Positions 8,791 through 16,858 of a stretch of 64,000 nt of DNA are shown here, in pieces. Position numbers and translations under genes: made by a program. The notes under the pieces are model-generated. The model was not told where the DNA came from. It did not search any database and worked only from the letters and a program-made list of their open reading frames with translations. The stretch lies in NCBI RefSeq assembly GCF_011947285.1, contig NZ_JAAOZT010000002.1:496001-560000 (forward strand), read 5' to 3'. How positions within the stretch are numbered: the stretch's first letter is position 1; each line of letters opens with the position of its first letter. This DNA comes from Glaciimonas immobilis. GTDB lineage: Bacteria; Pseudomonadota; Gammaproteobacteria; Burkholderiales; Burkholderiaceae_D.

Positions 8791-10311
8791 CTAGCCCAAT
8801 CCCATTGTGACGCCGCGCAGATGTACCCGAAAATTGCCAGAGACGTTGGAGCGTAATCCGACCAGAACGAAGGGACTGGGCAAGTCAGCGGTACCACCGG
8901 TTCTGCCGGGGTCGATACTGCCGAATTCATGTAAGCCACTCGAGTGGACTGCAGGAATTTGAGAAAGGTGGAATAGCGTCATTTCTGCAGGTGATCCTGC
9001 GGCCATACCCCAGAGGTAATAGGGCTTGATCCCGGGATTTTCAACGTAGCGCGCTCTGATGCCGCTGAGCGTATTGGCGTTGCCGGCGTTGCTGGCGTAA
9101 TGGACGCTAAAGTTAGCGGGATTATATAGCGCGCCATCATTCGGATCTGCATAGCCCCCATATACCCACGTCGGTTGACCGTCCCGGCCTTGCCATTGCA
9201 GGCGGATGTTGTGGTTACCGCTGATCTTGCCGGACAGCGCCGCATTGAGCGTCGTCAAAAAGACAAAACTGCCCAAATCGGTTTTGTCCACCGTGGCTTT
9301 CAGGACTTTGTTATTCCAGCCGATCTTGACGGTATTGAGCAATTGATCGACGCCGGTGCCTTGCTGGACCGGGGTAAAACCGAGTGCATCCTGTTTGTCG
9401 TCCGGATTGAAGGTGATCCCATCCCATGCCAGCTTCCATGGGCGATCATTAAATGTTGGACTGTCGCCGGTGTAACCGGTGCGTGACCAGCTGCGCTGGA
9501 CGGTGCCGCCATTGCTATAGCACTGATGGATGAACTGACCGCCGTTAAAGGTGGTGAGCGAGCCGTAGCCGTCGCCATCCGTTGGCAAGTGGGTATGCGC
9601 GAGAATCCCGCGGTCGTTGGTCACCGACACATCGCGCACGCCGCTGGCAATCAGCAGGTCGCAATCGGTGTCGCTGTTGGTCACGGCTTCCAGCTTGTGG
9701 AAATATAGTTTATTGCCACGTTCCTGCGTCAGGTAACCGGCATGCGGATCGACTTCTTCTTTATGAAGGTCCACGGCTTGCGTCAGCGCAGGCGTTAACC
9801 CCGCAGGCGTCACGGCACGGGTGGCGTCGGTGCCGGTCACGGTGTCGTCAGCGCTCGCCAGTGCAACGACTCCTTGTCGTTGGATGGTTGCCGGTGGATT
9901 GGTAAAGTTGGCGTTGCCAAACGTCAGCGCCGTCACATCCAACGTGGTAAACACCGTATCGGCGGACAACAGCAGCATCGACTGGGCGGACTTTTGCAGG
10001 ATCGGTTCCGGCTGACTGTAGACGCCCAGCAACACGCCATTACTCAACCAATAGCCGATCCCGCGCACGTGATACACATCGGCGCTGTCGTCACGGATCG
10101 TCACGTGGATGGTGCCGGCGGCGACCACCTCGCCGGAGATCGTGTCGAGGCGCTTGAATTCACCAGGCAGATCGGTGCTGTCGTCGTCGGGCGTGAACAC
10201 TGCAGCGGTCAGGCCGACGTGCGTGACGGTCAGCGGTGCGGTGCCGTTGTGGGCCGCGTTGATCAGCGCTGCGCGACCGACTTTGGTCGTGATGAATGGT
10301 AATCCGGACAT
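8791..10311 (-). CDS. H: Tail fibre protein (P2 gpH-like)
   Basis: This 506-residue fibre has an N-terminal tail-attachment domain (SGLPFITTKVGRAALINAAH, GTAPLTVTHVGLTA) of the P2 H/DUF3751 type. The TPAGLTPALTQAVDLHKEEVDPHAGY repeat-like linker of phage fibres follows, then a long receptor-facing C-terminal region ending HLRGVTMGLG. Fibre tips evolve quickly, so no receptor can be inferred. It is shorter than P2 H (669 residues). Confidence 0.88.
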   Translation of the reverse strand: MSGLPFITTKVGRAALINAAHNGTAPLTVTHVGLTAAVFTPDDDSTDLPGEFKRLDTISGEVVAAGTIHVTIRDDSADVYHVRGIGYWLSNGVLLGVYSQPEPILQKSAQSMLLLSADTVFTTLDVTALTFGNANFTNPPATIQRQGVVALASADDTVTGTDATRAVTPAGLTPALTQAVDLHKEEVDPHAGYLTQERGNKLYFHKLEAVTNSDTDCDLLIASGVRDVSVTNDRGILAHTHLPTDGDGYGSLTTFNGGQFIHQCYSNGGTVQRSWSRTGYTGDSPTFNDRPWKLAWDGITFNPDDKQDALGFTPVQQGTGVDQLLNTVKIGWNNKVLKATVDKTDLGSFVFLTTLNAALSGKISGNHNIRLQWQGRDGQPTWVYGGYADPNDGALYNPANFSVHYASNAGNANTLSGIRARYVENPGIKPYYLWGMAAGSPAEMTLFHLSQIPAVHSSGLHEFGSIDPGRTGGTADLPSPFVLVGLRSNVSGNFRVHLRGVTMGLG

Positions 10312-10316
10312 CGCTG

Positions 10317-10883
10317 TTAATTCCCTTCGGTAAGGTTGAGTCGGGCATACAGCGCAGGCCGGAAGGCGCTGACGACGGCAATTTCGGCATGGGTATGGAT
10401 GCCTTGCGTAAACGTAAAATGGCTGCGGACCGGCTTGGTGCGGTTGACTTCGGCGATCACGTCATCGACAAACGCCGCGGTCGCTGTCTCGCCGCCGGTG
10501 CCGCTTAACGTCATCAATAAATCGAACGTATGCGGTGCGCCCATCGGGGTCTTCTGCCACCACTCGTTAAGCAATATCGCGCCGCCAAACGCGGCCACGA
10601 CGGCCTTGACCGATTTGGCGGTGCCTTTCTGGCGATGGATTGCCATCGCGCTGCGTACCCGGGCGCGGCGGACTTCTTCGCTCCAATACGGTTTCCAGCT
10701 GTCGACTGACAATTGCCACGCCAGCCACGGTAATAAATTGATCGGGCACGTCGTCGGGCGGTACAGGTGACCGAGCGGTACCGGCACGTCGGAGATGCGG
10801 GCGGTGGCCGCTTCCAAAGCCCGTTCCTGCGGGGTGGTGTTGGGTGGCAATAGCGAGCGGCGCTTATTCATGGACGCCGCCAT
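10317..10883 (-). CDS. I: Baseplate/tail protein I (P2 gpI)
   Basis: The 188-residue gpI-type baseplate wedge protein contains LLPPNTTPQERALEAATARI near the N-terminus and the family segment LLPWLAWQLSVDSWKPYWSE, about residues 50-70. It connects the baseplate to the fibre H encoded 6 bp downstream. Its start overlaps the end of J by 20 bp, consistent with coupled translation of the J-I-H block. Confidence 0.92.
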   Translation of the reverse strand: MAASMNKRRSLLPPNTTPQERALEAATARISDVPVPLGHLYRPTTCPINLLPWLAWQLSVDSWKPYWSEEVRRARVRSAMAIHRQKGTAKSVKAVVAAFGGAILLNEWWQKTPMGAPHTFDLLMTLSGTGGETATAAFVDDVIAEVNRTKPVRSHFTFTQGIHTHAEIAVVSAFRPALYARLNLTEGN

Positions 10884-11751
10884 ATTCGACCAGGATGTCG
10901 TCGCAGAACGGGGCTTGACGGCGGGTGATGTTCAGGTCGGCATCCGGCACGCTTAACGCCACCCGTTCGACCCCATCGACGTGCAACGCGGCATACAGGC
11001 CGGACAGTGTCGGACCGCGTCCGAGGCGGTGCGCTTCGACCACATACTGCGCCATGCGGCGTTGTGCTTCGGCAACTACCACCGCGGCGTCGGGACCGGG
11101 GAAAGTGAATAATTTTGCGCGGACCTGATAGCGGACGATTTCTGCCGATTCGACCAGGACATAATCGGTCAGCGGGCGCACGTCATCGGCTGCAAGGCGC
11201 GCTGCAACGATGGCCAGCAGGTCTGCTGACGCGGTGCCGTCGCCGTCCCGTGACAGGATCGTCACGATGACGGTCCCCGGCGTCGGACTGGTCGCCGACG
11301 CATCCAACACACGGCTATCGGCTCCCAGCGCATGAAAGATATACGCGCCCTCCGGACCGGCCACCGAGAAGCCGTGCGGCGCTAACTGGATACGCTTGCG
11401 CAGGTCGGCGTCGGTTTCCATGACCGCGGGCGTGCCTTTGTCCGGATCGGCCGGGGTGACGGTCAGACGCGGGACGTCCATCAATGCGCCCAGATGATCG
11501 AGATCGCTGGCCATTGCATACGCCAGCATCAGCCCGCGCGCGCTGTCATTGACGCGTTGGCGCATCAGTAATTCGCGGTAGGCGGTGACCTGTAAAATCT
11601 TCATCGCCGGGTCGGATTCCAGTAATCCATGGAACACCGGATCACGGGCGGTCAGGTCCGCCAGTTGTTCTGTCAGAATCGTCTCAAAATCCAGCGCCTC
11701 AACAATGTTCGGTACCGGCAAGCGGGACAGGTCAATCGCGGACGTACTCAT
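10864..11751 (-). CDS. J: Baseplate wedge protein J (P2 gpJ)
   Basis: This 295-residue baseplate protein of the gpJ/Mu gp47 family has the characteristic LLESDPAMKILQVTAYRELLMRQRVND region followed by HLGALMDVPRL and DADLRKRIQLAPHGFSVAGPEGAYIF. Length is within a few residues of P2 J (302). It overlaps W by 4 bp and I by 20 bp, the usual compact arrangement. Confidence 0.93.
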   Translation of the reverse strand: MSTSAIDLSRLPVPNIVEALDFETILTEQLADLTARDPVFHGLLESDPAMKILQVTAYRELLMRQRVNDSARGLMLAYAMASDLDHLGALMDVPRLTVTPADPDKGTPAVMETDADLRKRIQLAPHGFSVAGPEGAYIFHALGADSRVLDASATSPTPGTVIVTILSRDGDGTASADLLAIVAARLAADDVRPLTDYVLVESAEIVRYQVRAKLFTFPGPDAAVVVAEAQRRMAQYVVEAHRLGRGPTLSGLYAALHVDGVERVALSVPDADLNITRRQAPFCDDILVEYGGVHE

Positions 11752-12089
11752 ACCGGACCCTGATGCACCGGCACCGCCAGCCGGATATTCTGTTCATCGG
11801 CCACGCCGTCCAGTAATAACGTGGCGCGCCCATCCTTATCGCGATGCAGTTGCAGGCCGTGCAATTGCAGGCGCGGTTCGTGCAGGCGCACCGCATGCGC
11901 GGTGGCCGCATAAATGCGTAACGTGGTCGCGCCGTTTAGCGGCTGATCGATCAGCTCCGGCACTTCGGAACCATAGCCGCGGCGCATCACACGCGATCCG
12001 ATCGGCGTGGTCAGGATATCGGCCAGCGATTGCCGGATATGTGCGAGGCCCGATAACGCCCGCCCAGTGCTACGGTGCATGCCGGTCAT
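11748..12089 (-). CDS. W: Baseplate assembly protein W (P2 gpW)
   Basis: This 113-residue member of the gp25/gpW lysozyme-like baseplate family has the motif LADILTTPIGSRVMRRGYGS followed by VPELIDQPLNGATTLRI. This is diagnostic. It lies between V and J with ATGA overlaps on both sides. It helps assemble the baseplate around the spike V. Confidence 0.93.
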   Translation of the reverse strand: MTGMHRSTGRALSGLAHIRQSLADILTTPIGSRVMRRGYGSEVPELIDQPLNGATTLRIYAATAHAVRLHEPRLQLHGLQLHRDKDGRATLLLDGVADEQNIRLAVPVHQGPV

Positions 12090-12733
12090 TGCGGGCCACC
12101 GGAAGCGTCATTACCTTGTTTGACGCCCCCATGCTTATGGCCTGTCAAGCTGATGCCGTTGGCGACAATATCGTCGGTCGCTTCGAGCTTGCCTTCGATC
12201 CGGGCAGCGGGGCCTCCGGACGCACCGGCGGTCACGGCCATGCCGCCGTTCAGAGAACTCATCGCGCTAACGATCAGATTCTTTTGCACGGTCAGGTTGC
12301 CGGTACACAGCGACTCGGCAGCATCCAGCGTGATCTGACCCGGCACCACGGTAATACTGGTGCCGTCCGGTAACGTCGCGCTCAGTGCATGTGCTGCACT
12401 GTCGTATTGGACGATGGCCCCATCGGCGTAACGGGTGGTGTGATGCGCCGGATCGGTCGATGGGGGCGCAAACTGATCCGAATACACCGCGGGCAAAATC
12501 ACGCCATGATCGAAGTCGCCTTCAGGCGAGAGCAGAATGACTTGTTCACCGATTGTCGGTGGCCACCACGTCTGCGCGTCGCCAGCGCGGATCGTCACCC
12601 ACGGTCGCCAGTTGGTCAGATTGTTGCCGACTTTAACGCGTACGCGTTGGGCGTCATGATCAATCTCGGCAATCGTGCCCAGACGAATCAGGTTGTGAAG
12701 TAAGCGGAGTAATTCGGAGATGTCGGCAGTCAT
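12086..12733 (-). CDS. V: Baseplate spike assembly protein V (P2 gpV)
   Basis: gpV forms the membrane-piercing spike. The protein from ATG 12733 (215 residues; P2 V has 211) has the N-terminal helix ISELLRLLHNLIRLGTIAEI, an OB-fold (WRPWVTIRAGDAQTWWPPTI then GEQVILLSPEGDFDHGVILP) and a C-terminal beta region ending LTGHKHGGVKQGN. The HxH motif HKH is the type that binds iron at the spike tip. The open frame extends to a TTG at 12799, but alignment with gpV favours 12733 or the ATG at 12742. Confidence 0.92.
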   Translation of the reverse strand: MTADISELLRLLHNLIRLGTIAEIDHDAQRVRVKVGNNLTNWRPWVTIRAGDAQTWWPPTIGEQVILLSPEGDFDHGVILPAVYSDQFAPPSTDPAHHTTRYADGAIVQYDSAAHALSATLPDGTSITVVPGQITLDAAESLCTGNLTVQKNLIVSAMSSLNGGMAVTAGASGGPAARIEGKLEATDDIVANGISLTGHKHGGVKQGNDASGGPQ

Positions 12734-12862
12734 GCGATGCATGGTGCCGGGTTGCTGATGGAAATGCATCCGGCAGCGGGTTGATATCGTGGTTATCAAC
12801 TCTACCAGCGCGCGCGCTCTAGGAAGGGGCTTTTAGGACTAACGTCGATTGGTGCGCGCAGC

Positions 12863-13116
12863 TTATGCTAACGCTTTGTTGGCCCATTGGCTCAAGCTTT
12901 TACTGGTAGCCTGTTCGGCGATGCAAGACCAGTAACTTTGCGATCAGCCAAATAGTGCTCGACTGCCTGATGAAAATCTTCAGTCAAATCCGCAACCGTT
13001 TCTCCGTGAAAGCTGATACTTTCGGTGATACCGAGCACACGCCCGACCAAACTATTATCGCGAGAATCGAATTCGACGCGGGCAGTATAGCCCTTGTAAA
13101 TCATGGTGTTGTTCAT
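12863..13116 (-). pseudogene. Decayed hicB antitoxin copy
   Basis: The first 64 residues (MNNTMIYKGYTARVEFDSRD onward) are nearly identical to the intact HicB encoded at 13609-13944. The frame then breaks after KVTGLA and stops at 12892. A shifted frame continues with AEQATSKSLSQWANKALA, matching the end of the intact copy (AAQASGKSLNQWASEALA), and stops at 12863. About 27 codons containing most of the ribbon-helix-helix domain are deleted out of frame. No hicA partner stands upstream; an unrelated brnA is there instead. Confidence 0.8.
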
Positions 13117-13155
13117 GGTGTAATTCCTGGCGAAGTAAGCATACCTATGCCTTGA

Positions 13156-13488
13156 TTACCGGTGAAGTGGATGTTCGGTAATAAACTGGCGCAGGGCCGC
13201 GTTGACGCGCGTCTGCCAGCCTTTACCGGTCGCTTTGAAAGCATCCAGCAGATCGGCATCCAGACGAATGGCCGTAAATACCTTCGTTTCCTCGGCTTTC
13301 GGACGGCCGCGGCGCTTAGTAACTAATGCCGTGTAGATTTCCGGCGGCAATACTTCGCTAGCGGGTTTCGCGTTGGCGAACCATTCTCTTGTAAGTTCTG
13401 GATTATCCGGATCAGCGGCAATCCCGGCATTGATGAGGACGGTTTCCTCGGGGGTGGGAATAATGGTCCCTGATTTAAGTTTCGGCAT
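13156..13488 (-). CDS. brnA: BrnA-family antitoxin without an intact toxin
   Basis: This intact 110-residue antitoxin has a C-terminal RHH domain (KVFTAIRLDADLLDAFKATG then KGWQTRVNAALRQFI) preceded by the RRGRPKAEE linker typical of BrnA. Its start overlaps the end of a broken brnT, of which only about 37 codons remain. BrnA represses its own promoter; with the toxin gone, it could still act in trans on other brnTA promoters such as the one at the left edge. It is part of the cargo block between tail genes V and S. Confidence 0.85.
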   Translation of the reverse strand: MPKLKSGTIIPTPEETVLINAGIAADPDNPELTREWFANAKPASEVLPPEIYTALVTKRRGRPKAEETKVFTAIRLDADLLDAFKATGKGWQTRVNAALRQFITEHPLHR

Positions 13489-13588
13489 AATTTTTCACCT
13501 CTCTTGGGTTGGCCTTGCGCAGACTGATGACGCGTACAGTGTCGGCACGATGACAATAAACCATTATCTGCCGCAGCCTTCCGGCTAC
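13475..13588 (-). pseudogene. brnT remnant (C-terminal fragment)
   Basis: Only the last 37 codons of a BrnT toxin remain: VAGRLRQIMVYCHRADTVRV, then ISLRKANPREVKNYAET and TAA, overlapping the brnA start. The diagnostic ISLRKANPREVKNYA matches the C-terminus of BrnT at 185-469. The N-terminal two thirds are missing and the sequence runs directly into the 3' end of the neighbouring hicB. The break could be the point where a hicA/hicB copy recombined in. The fragment cannot be an active toxin. Confidence 0.8.
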
Positions 13589-13608
13589 AAAGCGTTAGTC
13601 TTATGCTT

Positions 13609-13944
13609 TTATGCGTGAGCAGCCTGTGCTAATGCCTCGCTGGCCCACTGGTTCAAGCTTTTACCGGAGGCCTGTGCGGCGATGGCAGCAGCGGCGTGGA
13701 CTTCCGGCGGTACCCGCAGCATAAGCTTACCAGATGCCGGTTTCTCAGCTGCCCGACCGGTAACTTTACAGTCGGCCAAATAATGCTCGACGGCCTGATG
13801 AAAATCTTCAGTCAAATCAGCCACCGTTTCACCGTGAAAGCTGATGCTGTCAGTGATGCCAAGCACACGTCCCACAAAAATATTGTCGCGAGGATCAAAC
13901 TCGACGCGGGCAGTGTAGCCGTTGTAAATCATAGTGTTGTTCAT
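13609..13944 (-). CDS. hicB: HicB antitoxin
   Basis: This 111-residue HicB has the partial RNase-H-like fold typical of the family (MIYNGYTARVEFDPRDNIFV, then GRVLGITDSISFHGETVADL and TEDFHQAVEHYL). A C-terminal RHH domain (KLMLRVPPEVHAAAAIAAQA, then SGKSLNQWASEALAQ) binds DNA. It overlaps hicA by 4 bp. It neutralises the HicA ribonuclease and regulates the operon, probably through the palindrome upstream of hicA. Confidence 0.92.
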   Translation of the reverse strand: MNNTMIYNGYTARVEFDPRDNIFVGRVLGITDSISFHGETVADLTEDFHQAVEHYLADCKVTGRAAEKPASGKLMLRVPPEVHAAAAIAAQASGKSLNQWASEALAQAAHA

Positions 13945-14195
13945 GGTGTAATTCCTTGTGAAGTAAGCAATTCACGGAGTTCTTCAACTTGATAACGTTT
14001 GGCCTCTTTACCGGGATGGGGGCGATGCGGGTAGAGCCGTTTTCCATTTAATTCAAATACCACGCGAGAACCTTCGCTTTCGCGTATCAGACCACCAACA
14101 GCAATCACTAATGATTCCATATCTGAAAAAATGATACCGGGCAAAGTTGGTTTGGTGAACACGGCTTGTAACGTTTTTCGGTGTTTTGCTTTCAT
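13941..14195 (-). CDS. hicA: HicA mRNA interferase toxin
   Basis: HicA is a dsRBD-fold ribonuclease toxin of about 84 residues, starting at ATG 14195 (MKAKHRKTLQAVFTKPTLPG). The C-terminal segment YPHRPHPGKEAKRYQVEELR is the hallmark of this HicA subclass, which has GSRVVFELNG where others have GSHxxF. The open frame can extend to 14225, but that extension overlaps the operator. All motifs look intact, so this is the only complete pair within the prophage. Confidence 0.9.
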   Translation of the reverse strand: MKAKHRKTLQAVFTKPTLPGIIFSDMESLVIAVGGLIRESEGSRVVFELNGKRLYPHRPHPGKEAKRYQVEELRELLTSQGITP

Positions 14196-14200
14196 GCGAT

Positions 14201-14227
14201 AAATGATAGCACAAAATGATATCATTT
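14201..14227. promoter_or_regulatory. Palindromic operator upstream of hicA
   Basis: The perfect 14-bp palindrome AAATGATATCATTT (14214-14227) has an additional half-site AAATGATA at 14201-14208, immediately before the hicA start. HicB RHH domains bind such palindromes to repress the operon. The palindrome is seen directly; the binding is inferred from position. Confidence 0.6.
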
Positions 14228-14285
14228 AAAATTAGTGAGTCGCCTTTATGCATTGTTGTTTGAAGTTTGCCGGGCTAAAAGAACG

Positions 14286-14750
14286 CTACAGTGTCAAATG
14301 TTTTAGCAACGAGTCCCGAATCACCACCTGATCTTCAACACTAAAGCCCAGTAACGGACGGGCCGGATAGCGAACTTCCGGCCCTTTTTTTGCGACCCGG
14401 TCCGTCAATCCTTCCTGATGCACGCGTGCGACGCGTGCCACGCGCCCAAAGAACCCAACGGATAGCTGATGCGCATCCTGCGTTGTTTTGAGGCTCTTCG
14501 ATTTACGTAACCTGTCAAACATCGCCGCCTTCTGGCGTTTGATGCGACCGCTTTTGCCGCGCAGGTTCTTGCGGTTTTTACGCGCCGTGTACGCTTCTCC
14601 ATCCGGCGTTTGCTGGCTGGCAATGCGCTGGGCCTGACTGCGGCGCAGGTCTTGCGCGACCTGGCGATTAATGGCGCGGCGTTGAGCGGGTTCCAGCTTG
14701 GCCAGCAGCGCTCCGGCCCATGCTTCGATGGCGCAGAGATCGCCGCTCAT
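14286..14750 (-). CDS. S: Tail completion protein S (P2 gpS)
   Basis: This gpS/virion morphogenesis protein begins with ATG 14750 overlapping the R stop (ATGA), giving 154 residues (P2 S has 150). It contains LGFSVEDQVVIRDSLLKHL at the C-terminus and a basic middle (ARKNRKNLRGKSGRIKRQKA) typical of the family. It acts at tail completion with R. The toxin-antitoxin cargo lies between this gene and V, which are adjacent in P2. Confidence 0.9.
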   Translation of the reverse strand: MSGDLCAIEAWAGALLAKLEPAQRRAINRQVAQDLRRSQAQRIASQQTPDGEAYTARKNRKNLRGKSGRIKRQKAAMFDRLRKSKSLKTTQDAHQLSVGFFGRVARVARVHQEGLTDRVAKKGPEVRYPARPLLGFSVEDQVVIRDSLLKHLTL

Positions 14751-15235
14751 GGTTGATCGGTCGGCGTATGCCATTCGGCCAGCAACGTATAACTTTCATA
14801 TAGTCGCCAGAAATTGTCCTGATAATCGGGTGTCGGTACCGGTTCGGCCAGATGACGCACCTCCAGCCGTCCGGCGTCGCCGCGCTTGACGATGACACGT
14901 TCGGTCAACTCCAGCTTGATCGATATATCGCGCGATGCGTGATTGTTGTAATCCATCTCGAAACCAATCCCGGTCTTGCGCTGGTCGGGGTTCGATAACA
15001 GTTCGTTTTGATAGACGGCGATCCAAGCCAACAGCGGCACCATGATCGCATCCGCACCGCCGCTGTAGTCGGTGATGATGATATTGAGTTTGAAGCGGTA
15101 TTCAAACGATAGCGACCCGGTACCGGCGGCGACAATATTGCCTTCATCGGCGAAGATTAATAGCTTCTCAGGATTCTGGCGCAGGTCCGGATCGGACGCG
15201 ATGAGATGGGCTTTCAGGCTGTCTGGTTTTTGCAT
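14747..15235 (-). CDS. R: Tail completion protein R (P2 gpR)
   Basis: This 162-residue gpR homologue starts MQKPDSLKAHLIASDPDLRQ, the conserved N-terminus of the family, and has the FEYRFKLNIIITDYSGGADA and IMVPLLAWIAVYQNELLSNP segments. It is required to cap the tail tube. It overlaps the o-spanin gene by 68 bp upstream and S by 4 bp downstream. Confidence 0.92.
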   Translation of the reverse strand: MQKPDSLKAHLIASDPDLRQNPEKLLIFADEGNIVAAGTGSLSFEYRFKLNIIITDYSGGADAIMVPLLAWIAVYQNELLSNPDQRKTGIGFEMDYNNHASRDISIKLELTERVIVKRGDAGRLEVRHLAEPVPTPDYQDNFWRLYESYTLLAEWHTPTDQP

Positions 15236-15491
15236 TAGTAATCTCTTGTTGGCAATCGACGATCATGTCTACTTGCGCCGCGCAGGTGGCCCACGCGGCT
15301 TCGGTGCGTTCCAGTGTTAGGTTCAGCGCACCGTTAGTCGTCGGCGCGCTGGCTGGGAGCTGGCAACGGATGACCGGCGGACAGGCGTTGACGATAAGCG
15401 GTCGCGCCAGTGACGGCGGGACGCTGGCGCAACCGGGCAATAGCATCAGGCAAAGGAGACTCGGCCCAATGGCGGATCGTGGCATTTTCAT
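15168..15491 (-). CDS. lysC: Outer-membrane spanin lipoprotein (Rz1/LysC-like)
   Basis: This small lipoprotein has a signal peptide ending in the lipobox LLPGC (MKMPRSAIGPSLLCLMLLPG then C). It begins inside the i-spanin gene in another frame, the classic Rz/Rz1 embedded arrangement. It is expected to sit in the outer membrane and join the inner spanin to fuse the membranes at the last step of lysis. The 107-residue length and Pro-rich segment after the Cys fit o-spanins. Confidence 0.85.
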   Translation of the reverse strand: MKMPRSAIGPSLLCLMLLPGCASVPPSLARPLIVNACPPVIRCQLPASAPTTNGALNLTLERTEAAWATCAAQVDMIVDCQQEITNAKTRQPESPSHRVRSGPAPES

Positions 15492-15750
15492 GTTGGAGCT
15501 TTTTGATCAGGGTTTCTCGGGCCGATAACGTGGCGGCGATGCCTGCGTGATCCGCTTGCAGTTTGACGGTGGCGGCGCGGTGACGGGCGTTGATGGCGTT
15601 GAGGGTATCGATGATGGCGTCGCGCTCGCTGACGTTTTTTTCGGCACGGTCGGCACGGCCTTTTGCTGCGCTCAGGCTGCCGCGCTGGACGTACAGCATC
15701 GTGGCTAAACCGCCGACGATCAATAGTATAGAAATCCATTTACTGATCAT
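15334..15750 (-). CDS. lysB: Inner-membrane spanin (Rz/LysB-like)
   Basis: This 138-residue protein has one N-terminal transmembrane helix (WISILLIVGGLATMLYVQRG) and a long periplasmic coiled coil (SAAKGRADRAEKNVSERDAI, then IDTLNAINARHRAATVKLQA). It is the i-spanin partner of the overlapping lipoprotein. Its start overlaps the endolysin stop by 4 bp. Family membership rests on topology and gene overlap, since spanins share little sequence. Confidence 0.85.
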   Translation of the reverse strand: MISKWISILLIVGGLATMLYVQRGSLSAAKGRADRAEKNVSERDAIIDTLNAINARHRAATVKLQADHAGIAATLSARETLIKKLQHENATIRHWAESPLPDAIARLRQRPAVTGATAYRQRLSAGHPLPAPSQRADD

Positions 15751-16202
15751 TGCCAGAGTCCGATTCGTGTTCCCTTGCCATCCACCGTCAAGACTTGGCG
15801 TCGCGGTTTTTTGCCTTCTGCAGCGATGCCGAGATGGACCCAGACGGTGGCTCCGGCGCGTTCATAGATCAGCTGATCGAAATGCAGGTACGATTTTTCG
15901 ATCTTCTGGCAGATGGCAAACGGTGTGCCAAATGCGGGAGCGATGAAGTCGTTAGCGAGGCCGTCGAGATGCGCGCTTTTACTAGCACCGCCTACCGCCC
16001 GATTAAGTGCGGGACAGCGATACCCGCTGGAGATGGTGATTGCCGCGCCGCCCAGTTCTAATCGCACCATTTCATTAAAGCGGGCAAGGCGGCGCAGGTT
16101 GACGATGATGGCGGGCGTGGGCGTGTTGTTGATGCCGAGAATGTGGGCGCTGTTGCTGCGGACAAACTCTTCGAGTGTGAAGTGTTCGGTGAATGCGGTC
16201 AT
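15747..16202 (-). CDS. Peptidase M15A endolysin
   Basis: This 151-residue M15A-type peptidase probably cuts peptidoglycan cross-links. It has FTLEEFVRSNSAHILGINN at the N-terminus, the active-site region ISSGYRCPALNRAVGGASKSAHLDGLANDF (SxHxxGxAxD zinc-binding motif, about residues 58-88) and VWVHLGI near the end, supplying the last zinc ligand His. It lacks a signal peptide, so it needs a holin to cross the membrane. P2 itself uses a lysozyme here, so this is a module swap common in Burkholderiales prophages. Confidence 0.9.
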   Translation of the reverse strand: MTAFTEHFTLEEFVRSNSAHILGINNTPTPAIIVNLRRLARFNEMVRLELGGAAITISSGYRCPALNRAVGGASKSAHLDGLANDFIAPAFGTPFAICQKIEKSYLHFDQLIYERAGATVWVHLGIAAEGKKPRRQVLTVDGKGTRIGLWQ

Positions 16203-16498
16203 AGATTACCTCGAAGGATATGGGCGACATTGCCCTGTGCGCGATAGACCAGGACGCACCAGGTGAAGGCGATTCCGGCGTGGCCGAACGACGTTTGCCT
16301 GTTGCCAAGCATTATTTCGAGCGCACAGGTGCCGGTGAAGACGATGAGCATCCATGCAATGAATGAGATGTGAATGCGGTAGTTGGCAAGGCCGCGTTGA
16401 TAGCACAGCAGTTGCATGCAGGTGGCGGCGTAGCTCAGCATTTCGATGGTGGTTAGTAGCGTGGTGGTGACGCTAATGGCGTCTGCTGCATTAATCAT
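16199..16498 (-). CDS. Small membrane protein, putative holin
   Basis: This 99-residue protein has about three hydrophobic helices (VTTTLLTTIEMLSYAATCMQ, HISFIAWMLIVFTGTCALEI, AGIAFTWCVLVYRA). It lies between another small membrane protein and the endolysin, overlapping both by a few bases. Position and topology fit a phage holin or antiholin. The sequence alone does not tell which of the two neighbouring membrane proteins is the pore former. Confidence 0.75.
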   Translation of the reverse strand: MINAADAISVTTTLLTTIEMLSYAATCMQLLCYQRGLANYRIHISFIAWMLIVFTGTCALEIMLGNRQTSFGHAGIAFTWCVLVYRAQGNVAHILRGNL

Positions 16499-16844
16499 GG
16501 CGGTCTCCTTTGCGTAGCCAGTCGGGTAGTGCGATGGTTTTAATCAGGTCGATGCCGTGCAGGGTCAGGGCAATGACACCCGCGGAAGCGAAGAAGGCGG
16601 CGACGCCGGATTGTTTGAGCGGCGTGTGCTGGATGACTTCGGGCGCGGCGAGGTAACCGATGGCCAGCGAGATGACGAGGTAGGCCAGCCGTTTGAAGAG
16701 CGGCAGGTTTTTGCTGGAAATCGCGACCAATGCGGCTCCGGCGAAGGCACCGATGAGGGCATTGCCGTCAATGCCGGGATAGAGGGAGGACAGGCCGATG
16801 CCTGCGGCGGCGGTCAGGACAAAAGAGGTGCTGGGTTCGGCCAT
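16491..16844 (-). CDS. Putative phage holin, four-helix type
   Basis: The start at ATG 16844 gives 117 residues (MAEPSTSFVLTAAAGIGLSS). Hydrophobic segments include GNALIGAFAGAALVAISSKN, RLAYLVISLAIGYLAA and AAFFASAGVIALTLHGIDLI, with a charged C-terminus (DWLRKGDRHD). This is the usual holin form in betaproteobacterial P2-like phages. A longer open frame to 17027 overlaps gene X and is rejected. It overlaps the second membrane protein by 8 bp. Confidence 0.8.
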   Translation of the reverse strand: MAEPSTSFVLTAAAGIGLSSLYPGIDGNALIGAFAGAALVAISSKNLPLFKRLAYLVISLAIGYLAAPEVIQHTPLKQSGVAAFFASAGVIALTLHGIDLIKTIALPDWLRKGDRHD

Positions 16845-16858
16845 GACGTTCTCACTTG

